In this document: one piece after another, positions 20,078-28,693 of the stretch | Position numbering within the stretch: position 1 is the first letter of the stretch | Layout of the letters: each line of letters opens with the position of its first letter | Assembly: GCA_024275195.1 (NCBI GenBank) | Contig: JAJRZP010000160.1 | Coordinates: forward strand, 1 to 64,000 | DNA from: Chloroflexota bacterium | GTDB lineage: Bacteria; Chloroflexota; Dehalococcoidia; Lucifugimonadales; Lucifugimonadaceae | Length of the DNA stretch: 64,000 bases | Direction of reading: 5' to 3' | Program-made: the position numbers and the translations under genes | The notes under the pieces: generated by a model | Told to the model about the DNA's origin: nothing | What the model saw: only the letters and a program-made list of their open reading frames with translations | The model's database searches: none

Positions 20078-21076
20078 ATGGCTACTCTCACTTACGACAA
20101 AGATATTGACGATTCGATACTGCGTGACAAGACGATCGCAGTGCTGGGTTATGGATCGCAGGGCCACGCCCATGCACTGAACCTGAAAGACAGCGGCTTC
20201 AACGTAGTTGTCGGACTGTATGAGGGGAGCCGCAGCAAGCAGAAGGCAGAGGAAGAAGGGCTCGAAGTCCTTCCCAACGCCGAAGCAACGAAGAAGGCCG
20301 ACCTGATTTCGTTCTGCCTGCCAGACACCGTGCAGGCGAAGGTCTACCGCGAGGATGTCGAGCCGAACCTCACCGAAGGCAAGACCCTTCTCTTCGCCCA
20401 CGGGTTCACAATTTTCTATGACCAGATAACTCCGCCAGACAATGTCGATGTCGTAATGATTGCGCCCAAGGCACCGGGGCATCGGGTGCGCGCTGTCTAC
20501 GAGCGAGGGTTGGGCGTCCCCTGCCTCATCGCTGTCAATCAAGACGTTTCTGGAACCGCTCACGACCTCGCGCTTGCTTACGGCAAGGGGATTGGCGGCG
20601 GTCGGGCCGGCATTCTGGAAACGACGTTCAAGGAAGAGACCGAGACCGACCTGTTCGGCGAGCAGGCGGTTCTCTGTGGTGGTGTGAGTGAACTGGTGAA
20701 GACCGGATTCGACGTTCTTGTCGAAGCCGGGTATGAACCGGAATCTGCCTACTTCGAGGTTCTGCACGAACTCAAGCTCATTGTTGACCTCATGTACCAG
20801 GGTGGCCTCGGATACATGCGCTACTCGATCAGCGAGACCGCCGAGTACGGTGACTACACACGTGGCCCTGTCATCATCGATGCCAGCGTAAAGAAGAATA
20901 TGGAAAAGGTTCTTAAGCAGATTCAGTCTGGCGAATTCGCCCGTGAATGGATTGCCGAGAACGACGAAGGTCAGCACAAGTTCAAGCAGATGCGGGCTGA
21001 CAACGAGGTACATGGAGTTGAGAAAGTTGGCAAGGAACTTCGAGACATGATGCCCTGGTTGGAGTCGACTACATAG
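20078..21076 (+). CDS. ilvC: Ketol-acid reductoisomerase
   Basis: [53 protein letters not shown]. Confidence 0.97.
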   Translation: MATLTYDKDIDDSILRDKTIAVLGYGSQGHAHALNLKDSGFNVVVGLYEGSRSKQKAEEEGLEVLPNAEATKKADLISFCLPDTVQAKVYREDVEPNLTEGKTLLFAHGFTIFYDQITPPDNVDVVMIAPKAPGHRVRAVYERGLGVPCLIAVNQDVSGTAHDLALAYGKGIGGGRAGILETTFKEETETDLFGEQAVLCGGVSELVKTGFDVLVEAGYEPESAYFEVLHELKLIVDLMYQGGLGYMRYSISETAEYGDYTRGPVIIDASVKKNMEKVLKQIQSGEFAREWIAENDEGQHKFKQMRADNEVHGVEKVGKELRDMMPWLESTT

Positions 21077-21180
21077 TCACTCCTTTTTCAAGGGAATATT
21101 GAGCCGGGTGATAGCGGCCGATATTCAAATCTGGCGGGTATGTACCCGCTACCAATAGGTCGAGCGCTGGAGGTAATCAC

Positions 21181-22749
21181 ATGGCGCAGCAAAGCGGTAC
21201 CGAAGACAAAGTAATAATTTTCGACACTACTCTACGCGACGGCGAGCAATCTGCCGGTGCGGGTCTGACTGTCGAGGAGAAACTTCGTATCGCCCACCAG
21301 CTAAACAAGCTGGGCGTCGACGTGATCGAGGCGGGATTTGCTGGCAGTTCACCCGGTGATTTCGAGGCGGTACGCCGTATCGCCAACGAGGTGAAAGGGC
21401 CAATCATTACTTCACTTGCCCGCGCCGTAGATGCCGACATTGACGCCGCCGGAAAAGCACTTGAGGGCGTGGAGAATGCGCGTATTCATACGTTTCTCTC
21501 CGCTTCCGACATCCACCTGATGCACCAGATGCGAAAAGACCGCGAAGCCATCATGGATATGGCTGTACGTGCTGTCGAGCATGCGAAGAAGTACGTCGAT
21601 GATGTCGAGTTCTCACCGATGGATGCCTCTCGTACCGAACCTGAGTACCTCTACACGATGGTTGAGGCAGTTATCAAAGCAGGGGCGACAACAGTCAACA
21701 TTCCGGACACGGTAGGGTATTCAACTCCTGAGGAGTTTGGAGCGTTGATCAGAGGCATCAAAGAAAACGTTCCCAATATCGATCAAGCCGTGATCAGTGT
21801 TCACTGTCACAACGATCTCGGAATGGCATCTGCCAACTCGCTTGCCGCGATCGAGAACGGTGCCCGACAGGTCGAAGGCTGTATCAACGGACTTGGCGAG
21901 CGCGCTGGCAACGCCGCACTTGAAGAAGTCATCATGGCTGTCGAGACCCGGCCCGATCACTATGGGGTTACCACAGGCATTAAAACCTCTGAAATTGGGA
22001 ACTCCAGCCGCATGGTCAGTTCGATATTCGGATTCCCGATACAGGCGAACAAAGCGATCGTTGGGCAGAATGCCTTCCGGCATTCATCCGGTATTCATCA
22101 GGATGCCTTCCTCAAGGAACGAACAACCTTCGAAATCATGGAGCCGGATACCGTTGGCTGGCGTGGACAGGCCCTCGTCCTGGGCAAGTTGTCTGGAAGG
22201 GCGGGTCTTCGATCGCGTCTGCACGAACTCGGTTACGACCTCTCGGACGAAGAACTCGCCAACGTGTTTGTCACGTTCAAGGTTCTTGCCGACACCAAGC
22301 GCGAAGTTACTGACATGGATCTTGAAGCTCTAATGTCGGAGCAACACCGCATGGACGACACCGACCGCAGATACAAGGTCAACTCTGTCCATGTCGTTTG
22401 CGGCAACGATACCGAACCAGAAGCAAGAATCACGCTTGACTGCCCGGATGGTGAATCCCGGACAGTCGAATCGAAGGGTACCGGTCCTGTCGATGCAGTT
22501 TGCAAGGCAATCGATCAGGTCGTCGGACTCAATATCGAACTGACTGAGTTTGCAGTTTCGGCTGTCACCGAAGGTATCGACTCCCTTGGTGAAGTGACTA
22601 TCAGGGTTGCCAAAGATGGCTCGGTATATTCGGGTCGCGGCTCCGATTCTGACATCGTAGTGGCATCGGCAAAGGCGTATATAAACGCCATCAACCGGCT
22701 TATCACGATTGGTGTGCAGGATCGATCGGCAACGACGGGTGCGGTGTAG
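21181..22749 (+). CDS. leuA: 2-isopropylmalate synthase
   Basis: IIFDTTLRDGEQSAGAGLTVEEKLRIAHQLNKLGVDVIEAGFA; VHCHNDLGMASANSLAAIENGARQVEGCINGLGERAGN. Confidence 0.96.
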   Translation: MAQQSGTEDKVIIFDTTLRDGEQSAGAGLTVEEKLRIAHQLNKLGVDVIEAGFAGSSPGDFEAVRRIANEVKGPIITSLARAVDADIDAAGKALEGVENARIHTFLSASDIHLMHQMRKDREAIMDMAVRAVEHAKKYVDDVEFSPMDASRTEPEYLYTMVEAVIKAGATTVNIPDTVGYSTPEEFGALIRGIKENVPNIDQAVISVHCHNDLGMASANSLAAIENGARQVEGCINGLGERAGNAALEEVIMAVETRPDHYGVTTGIKTSEIGNSSRMVSSIFGFPIQANKAIVGQNAFRHSSGIHQDAFLKERTTFEIMEPDTVGWRGQALVLGKLSGRAGLRSRLHELGYDLSDEELANVFVTFKVLADTKREVTDMDLEALMSEQHRMDDTDRRYKVNSVHVVCGNDTEPEARITLDCPDGESRTVESKGTGPVDAVCKAIDQVVGLNIELTEFAVSAVTEGIDSLGEVTIRVAKDGSVYSGRGSDSDIVVASAKAYINAINRLITIGVQDRSATTGAV

Positions 22750-22782
22750 ATAGCTACTCTGACACTGATACATACAGGTAAC

Positions 22783-22812
22783 GGCATCCCTTTTTTGAGG
22801 GATGCCGTTTTT
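22783..22812 (+). terminator. Rho-independent terminator (or attenuator) between leuA and leuC
   Basis: GGCATCCC-TTTTTTGA-GGGATGCC-GTTTTT. Confidence 0.85.
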
Positions 22813-22892
22813 ACGCTACTATTTCTGCTCGTATTAGGCTGTTGTGGGCGAACTGTTCACATCGCGGGCAAGTTTTTGGGAGATACGCGCAC

Positions 22893-24302
22893 ATGGCAAA
22901 GACCATGTTTGAAAAAATCTGGGAACAGCACATCGTTGCCGAGCCTGAGGATCAGCCATCTCTGATCTATATTGACCTACACCTCGTACACGAAGTGACT
23001 TCACCGCAGGCATTCGAGGCGCTGCGCGAGAAAAACCGAAAGGTTCGTCGACCCGATCTGACGATCTCCACCGTCGATCACAATTTACCTACCGACGATA
23101 CCCGAGCGGATGTAATCAAAGATCCGATTGCGCGGGTGCAGGTCGACACACTACGCCGAAACTGCAAAGAGACGGGCGTAGTCCTCTACGACGTAGATTC
23201 ACCGGCGCAGGGAATCGTCCATGTGATCGGCCCAGAACAGGGCTACACGCAACCCGGGATGACGATAGTTTGCGGCGACTCGCACACATCGACACACGGT
23301 GCATTTGGATCACTGGCTTTCGGTATCGGAACCTCGGAAGTCGAACACGTACTCGCCACCCAAACTCTCAGGCAGGCAAAGCCGAAGACGATGGAGATTC
23401 GCTTCAACGGCGAATTGAAACATGGTGTAACGGCAAAGGATATGATCCTTGCAGCCATTGGTAAGATGGGTACAGCCGGTGGTACCGGATACGTGGTTGA
23501 GTACACAGGCGAAGCCATCAAGCAGCTCAACATGGCAGGCCGCATGACGGTGTGCAACATGACGATTGAGGCGGGAGCCCGAGCCGGGCTTATCGCTCCT
23601 GACGACACCACGTTCGATTGGATGCGAGGTCGCCGATTTGTTCCGAAAGGCGATGATTTCGATAAAGCAGTAGCTGAATGGCGAGAACTGGCGTCTGACG
23701 AAGGCGCTGAATACGACGAACTGCTGGAAATCGACTGCGATGAACTCGAGCCGCATGTTAGCTGGGGGACAAACCCCGGTCAGGTAGTTCGTGTTTCCGA
23801 CACAGTGCCATCGCCGGATGACTTCGACGATCCAGCCGATAAATCGTCGGCAGAGCGGGCTCTCGAGTACATGGGCCTCACGGGCGGAACCGCTATCGAG
23901 GATATCGAAATCGACCGTGTGTTCATCGGATCTTGCACGAATGCCCGAATCGAGGATCTTCGCTCAGCTTCGCTGATCGTGAAGGGGCGAAAAGTTGCAT
24001 CAACCGTGCGTGCTCAGATCATGCCGGGTTCGACGCTCACGAAGATGCTGGCAGAAAGAGAAGGCCTTGACGAGATTTTCAAGGAAGCCGGATTCGAATG
24101 GCGTGAATCGGGTTGTTCGATGTGCCTGGGTATGAACCCCGACATTCTTGTGCCCGGTGAACGGTGCGCATCAACATCGAATCGAAACTTCGAAGGCCGA
24201 CAGGGCAAGGGCGGACGTACACACCTTGTGAGCCCTGAAATGGCCGCCGCCGCTGCCATAGAAGGACACTTCGTTGATGTAAGGGACTGGAATAACGAGT
24301 AA
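22893..24302 (+). CDS. leuC: 3-isopropylmalate dehydratase large subunit
   Basis: [64 protein letters not shown]. Confidence 0.96.
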   Translation: MAKTMFEKIWEQHIVAEPEDQPSLIYIDLHLVHEVTSPQAFEALREKNRKVRRPDLTISTVDHNLPTDDTRADVIKDPIARVQVDTLRRNCKETGVVLYDVDSPAQGIVHVIGPEQGYTQPGMTIVCGDSHTSTHGAFGSLAFGIGTSEVEHVLATQTLRQAKPKTMEIRFNGELKHGVTAKDMILAAIGKMGTAGGTGYVVEYTGEAIKQLNMAGRMTVCNMTIEAGARAGLIAPDDTTFDWMRGRRFVPKGDDFDKAVAEWRELASDEGAEYDELLEIDCDELEPHVSWGTNPGQVVRVSDTVPSPDDFDDPADKSSAERALEYMGLTGGTAIEDIEIDRVFIGSCTNARIEDLRSASLIVKGRKVASTVRAQIMPGSTLTKMLAEREGLDEIFKEAGFEWRESGCSMCLGMNPDILVPGERCASTSNRNFEGRQGKGGRTHLVSPEMAAAAAIEGHFVDVRDWNNE

Positions 24303-25438
24303 TGCCTGAATCTGGCGACAAACCAAAATCGAGTTTCGACCCCCGGCCACCGCGAGAGAGGAGGGGATCCGGCGAAGACCCTGTGAAGAGGGGACGGCGG
24401 TCACGCGACGGTCTCGATGGCCCAATCGCCGGTGGTGGCGGGATTATGAGTCGCATCACGGGTCGCTCCGAGATGGATCGAGCCAAAGCCAAGCGTTATG
24501 AACCTTACGGATATGAGTCGAACAGCACTCAGGTCAAATGGGTGGTATTTGCCCTTCTGGTGTGGGTCGTGGTGGGGCTCGCGCTTGCGTGGCAGGACCG
24601 TTCGACCGCCACATATTTGAGCGAACTGCGCGATCAAGGCGTGACCAACGTACCGCCAACCCAGCAGTCGTCACAGCGCGATGTTGGCGAAATCCTCACA
24701 TTTGCCGAGGCAGAAGGAATAGCCTGCAATACTGAACTCGACATTATTTCGTTGACTCCAGAGTGTAGTCGCCTGCTCGAAATTCAGGACAAATACACAT
24801 CGGTCAAAGACACCGGATCAATGTTATTCGTACTGCTTATGGCAGTATTTCTTGTCAACACGTTTGCGTTTGGCGCGTACACGCACCGTGCCAGTCGCAA
24901 CCTGCTCACCCTGAAAAGCAAGGGGCAGGGGTTCTCTCCCGAGAAAACGGTTCTCTGGTTCTTCATTCCGGTGTTCAATTTGGTGAAACCCTGGCAGGTG
25001 TTCAAAGAGTTGTTCCGCGGCAGCGACCCCGATGTGACAACAAGTGATGAAACTGCCTGGAGGACGAAGGGCAAAGTTCCACCCATCGTGCATGTGTGGG
25101 CGGCGATATTTGTTGCAGTCGCCCTGTTCAATCCGAGGACAATCGGCTGGTTCTGGTACTCGATTCGCGAATCGATCGACGATGTAGTCGTTGCGCACCA
25201 GCGATTGATAATCGCTGATTTGCTTCTGGTCGTTCTGGGAATCGCGGCGATCTTCGTAGTTATCGAGCTCCACAAGCGGCAGGAGGCGCGTCACGCTAAA
25301 GTCGGAGATATAACTGTCACACCCCCGCTGCCAGTCGACCCGCTCGAAGAGGCGTTGAAAGAGGGCATACGGCGGAAAGAACTTGAGAACAGACGTGCAC
25401 GATCAAAACGGCGCAAGTCAAACAGTGAGACGAAGTAG
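24302..25438 (+). CDS. Multi-TM DUF4328-like membrane protein
   Basis: Four or so TM segments; LTLKSKGQGFSPEKTVLWFFIPVFNLVKPWQVFKELFRGS is DUF4328-like. Start overlaps the leuC stop (TAATG). Confidence 0.72.
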   Translation: MPESGDKPKSSFDPRPPRERRGSGEDPVKRGRRSRDGLDGPIAGGGGIMSRITGRSEMDRAKAKRYEPYGYESNSTQVKWVVFALLVWVVVGLALAWQDRSTATYLSELRDQGVTNVPPTQQSSQRDVGEILTFAEAEGIACNTELDIISLTPECSRLLEIQDKYTSVKDTGSMLFVLLMAVFLVNTFAFGAYTHRASRNLLTLKSKGQGFSPEKTVLWFFIPVFNLVKPWQVFKELFRGSDPDVTTSDETAWRTKGKVPPIVHVWAAIFVAVALFNPRTIGWFWYSIRESIDDVVVAHQRLIIADLLLVVLGIAAIFVVIELHKRQEARHAKVGDITVTPPLPVDPLEEALKEGIRRKELENRRARSKRRKSNSETK

Positions 25439-25458
25439 TCAGGCCAGAAGGTAGTAAA

Positions 25459-26055
25459 TTGGAAAAGTTCACCAAGCTCACAAGCATCGTTGCACCGCTC
25501 GATCGAGCCAATGTCGATACCGATCAGATAATCCCGAAGCAGTTCCTCAAACGAATCGAGCGAACAGGGTTTGGCGAGTTCGCATTCTTCGATTGGCGGT
25601 ATCTCGAAGATGGTGTGTTGAACCCTAATTTCATCCTGAACGAAGACCGCTATCAGAATGCAAATATCCTCGTTAGTGGTCGAAACTTTGGTTCGGGCTC
25701 ATCGCGTGAGCACGCACCATGGGCATTGAAGGAAATGGGCTACAAAGCGATTATCGCTACGAGCTTCGCCGATATATTCCGCAACAACTGCATGCAAAAC
25801 GGTCTGCTTCCCGTCATCCTCAACGAGCGTGAGGTAGACACGGTCATGGCCCGGGCACTGCGTGGCAGAGGCTACAAAGTAACGGTCGATCTGGAATCGC
25901 AGCGCGTTACTGACGATCAGGGATTGGACGCCAGCTTCGTAGTCGACCCGTTCCGGAAAAACTCTCTTCTCAACGGATTGGATGATATCGGAATTACCCT
26001 TGAGCTCAACGAAGCGATCGACTCATTCGAGGAAAAACGTACCGCTCGCTGGTAG
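25459..26055 (+). CDS. leuD: 3-isopropylmalate dehydratase small subunit
   Basis: VAPLDRANVDTDQIIPKQFLKRIERTGFGEFAFFDWRYL; GRNFGSGSSREHAPWAL; TTG start. Confidence 0.95.
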   Translation: MEKFTKLTSIVAPLDRANVDTDQIIPKQFLKRIERTGFGEFAFFDWRYLEDGVLNPNFILNEDRYQNANILVSGRNFGSGSSREHAPWALKEMGYKAIIATSFADIFRNNCMQNGLLPVILNEREVDTVMARALRGRGYKVTVDLESQRVTDDQGLDASFVVDPFRKNSLLNGLDDIGITLELNEAIDSFEEKRTARW

Positions 26056-26182
26056 GCGGTCAGTGTCGGTTTAAGCACACGACACAGATAATTGTGGAGA
26101 CTGAGCCAACGCGCTGTTAGACTTCGCAGGTTGTTTTTACAGAAAAGACCCATTTTCAAGTACCGAAAGCAGAGCTTTTTAG

Positions 26183-27292
26183 ATGGACGTACGGATCGCA
26201 GTTCTTGGTGGCGACGGCATTGGACCAGAGGTCACGGCCGAATCGGTAAAGGTTCTCGATGCCATTGCGCGTCGATTCGGGCATGAGTTCACGTACGTGA
26301 CTGGCCCAGTTGGCGGTGCCGCCATAGATGCGACTGGGAGTGCGCTACCAGCCGATACGATGAACATCGTCCTTGGTTCGGATGCTGTGCTTTTCGGAGC
26401 TGTAGGCGGGCCGAAATGGGACGACCCACTTGCGAAGATACGACCTGAAGACGGTATTCTTGCTCTCCGAAAAGGACTCGGGCTATTCGCCAATCTTCGA
26501 CCCGCCCGAGTGTACAAACAGCTAATCGACTGTTCTCCGTTGCGCCCGGAGCTTCTTGTCGATGTCGACTTCATCATTGTTCGAGAGCTTACCGGTGGTC
26601 TCTATTTCGGCAAGCCTAAGCGTCGGTGGGAGAACTCCCGTGGTCGCCGAGCAGTCGACACTCTCGCTTACTCAGAAAAAGAGATTGAGCGAGTCGTTCG
26701 AGTAGCATTCGAGTTGGCGCGAGATCGTAAGAAGCGAGTTCACTCGCTCGACAAGATGAATGTAATGGAGTCTTCACGGCTCTGGCGCGAAATCGCAACA
26801 GAGGTCGGAATCGAGTATCCCGATGTCGAGTTGATCCACATGCTGGCCGACAACGCCGCGATGCAGATCATCACGAACCCGGTGATATTCGATGTAATTG
26901 TTGCCGAGAACACGTTTGGTGACATCATTTCCGATGAAGCGGCTGTTATCGGCGGCTCACTCGGTATGTTGCCATCGGCTTCCCTGTCGTCGCTCCCTCC
27001 GAAGAACGGACGACGCAGGCGCGGTGGAAAGCCGGCGTTGTACGAACCGATTCATGGTTCAGCTCCAGATATCGCCGGTAAATCGCTTGCGAATCCGATG
27101 GCTTCGATTCTGAGCGCAGCAATGTTACTCCGCCTGTCACTTGGTTTGAACGCCGAGGCTGAAGCCATCGAAAACGCCGTGGATTCGATCCTCTCTGAAG
27201 GCTACCGCACCAGCGATATTGCCACGGGTGGCGAGCGACCCCTCACCACCAACCAGGTTGGCGATATGATCGCCGGTCTTGTCGCCGGTTAG
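26183..27292 (+). CDS. leuB: 3-isopropylmalate dehydrogenase
   Basis: RIAVLGGDGIGPEVTAESVKVL; ELTGGLYFGKPKRR; NTFGDIISDEAAVIGGSLGMLPSASL; YEPIHGSAPDIAGK. Confidence 0.96.
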   Translation: MDVRIAVLGGDGIGPEVTAESVKVLDAIARRFGHEFTYVTGPVGGAAIDATGSALPADTMNIVLGSDAVLFGAVGGPKWDDPLAKIRPEDGILALRKGLGLFANLRPARVYKQLIDCSPLRPELLVDVDFIIVRELTGGLYFGKPKRRWENSRGRRAVDTLAYSEKEIERVVRVAFELARDRKKRVHSLDKMNVMESSRLWREIATEVGIEYPDVELIHMLADNAAMQIITNPVIFDVIVAENTFGDIISDEAAVIGGSLGMLPSASLSSLPPKNGRRRRGGKPALYEPIHGSAPDIAGKSLANPMASILSAAMLLRLSLGLNAEAEAIENAVDSILSEGYRTSDIATGGERPLTTNQVGDMIAGLVAG

Positions 27293-27301
27293 TCTGAGCG
27301 G

Positions 27302-28465
27302 CTAATCAAGCTCGTCGAAGCGGTCGCCCCAGAACTGGGTGTGAGGATTGAAGCCTTCCCATGCCCAGTAGTAAGCCGATATGAACGGCGCTCGCTGAAG
27401 TATCGTGCCCTTCAGAGGTCCCTCGGTTGCAACACCGGCTTCGATATCCCACGTGGAGCCAGTTTCCGTGTCCGCAACTCGCCTGCCTGACGACAACCCA
27501 GAGCCTTCGACAATCTCGAATGTCAGACGATCAGGCAACGCCTCCGGTCCGTTAAGTCCGGTTATTGGGGTTCGCAGGAAGACATGGATTACGCGCGAGT
27601 CCCTGTCGGCGAAGACTGCAACCGGGAACTCTCCAACAGATTCATTCACGACACCTTCGATCGCCGAAGATGCGAAGTAGAAACCCTTGGCGGCATCTCC
27701 TATCGACACACCGATAACGAATCTGTCTATTGGGCTAAAGCCTCTGTATTCGAGATTGGCCCGCTCGTCGACCAGAAGCTTCGTTTCTGGCTGACGACTA
27801 AGCCACGTTTTCCACGGGACAAACTCGTACGGAAGGAGCGTCAGCCGAGTTCCGGTCAACTCGCCCTCGATCGCGGCCCCCCACGGCTGCGACCATACGC
27901 TTTTGGTCTCCCAATCCCACCACGTCATCGCGCTTTTGAACAGCGCTCCTTCGTTCCCGAAGGTGTATTCTTCTCCATCGATTCGCCGATCATGCACGAG
28001 ACCGGTGTAGCAAATCGGTCACCAACTGACCAGCACCGGGGTACCACCTACCTCGTCATTGACCATCTCTCTGACACGGAGGAGGCCGATTGGATACGCT
28101 CTGGCATCGCCGTTGATAACCAGCCCCATGACCATCTCATCCATGCGAAGCGTCGACTCACTCGGCGAAACGAACTTCGGCGTGTAGATCGGTTCGATCG
28201 CATCTCTGGGGAGTCGCTCTCGCTCATAGAAGCCAAGATCAATTTCGCGGTCAAGCTGGCGGATTTCAGGGTTAGGGTTCAACTCGACGAACGGCTCTAC
28301 GTCGAATTCGGGCAATGAAGGTGGCGCCGTCGCTGACGGCTCGACTTGGGCAGTCGGTTGAGCGGTGGTCGTGGCGCAGGCAACTGCCAGTCCGACAACT
28401 GACAAACTTATCGCGAGGACGAACCATCGCCCCAACAACGCCGACCGCGGCGAACTTGAAATCAT
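27302..28465 (-). CDS. DUF3179-type lipoprotein, candidate selenoprotein: one in-frame TGA at 28019..28021 read as Sec
   Basis: The 148-aa and 231-aa track ORFs are in the same frame (1164 nt = 388 codons), separated only by TGA: ...NGDARAYPIGLLRVREMVNDEVGGTPVLVSW-U-PICYTGLVHDRRIDGEEYTFGNEGALFKSAMTWWDWETKSVWSQPWG. DUF3179 proteins have Cys at this position (CPLC). N-terminal lipobox-like VGLAVAC. Confidence 0.8.
27986..28018 (-). promoter_or_regulatory. Putative bacterial SECIS-like hairpin immediately 3' of the in-frame UGA
   Basis: mRNA sense: UGA-CCGAUUUGCUACACCGGUCUCGUGCAUGAUCGG. CCGAU/AUCGG lower stem, CAC/GUG upper stem, apical loop CGGUCUC; GGUCU lies 16-20 nt after UGA. Confidence 0.6.
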
Positions 28466-28693
28466 CTGGAGTGAATATCCATATGATTTTGATGCACGTA
28501 GTCGGCAATTGGTTGCTGAGTTCGAACGTCGATCACGCGCGCTTTCACTTCGAGAATCGTTATACGAGTGAGGACTGGTTCTCAGATTTGGCTCAGGTCG
28601 ACCTCAAAAGCCTTCGGTCGTTCCTTGACACAGGCGAACCGCCGAATAGAGTACCCGGGTCGGGAACCACCAATATGACTCGATCGAGAAGAC

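Noticed and set aside
20015-21013. Long 332-aa minus-strand ORF opposite ilvC
   Set aside because: Antisense to a clearly recognisable gene; no family features. The open frame is a by-product of codon composition.
26940-27060. Basic loop KNGRRRRGGK in LeuB near LYEPIHGSAPDIAG
   Set aside because: LeuB proteins of several groups have a longer basic loop at this place; not convincing as unusual.
27584-28318. 244-aa plus-strand ORF spanning the TGA region of the DUF3179 gene
   Set aside because: Antisense to recognisable DUF3179 sequence on both sides; its translation shows no family features.
27302-28465. Interpretation of the DUF3179 locus as a pseudogene
   Set aside because: Not formally excluded, but the frame is otherwise intact, the stop falls exactly on the conserved Cys codon, and a SECIS-like hairpin follows, so Sec is the better explanation.
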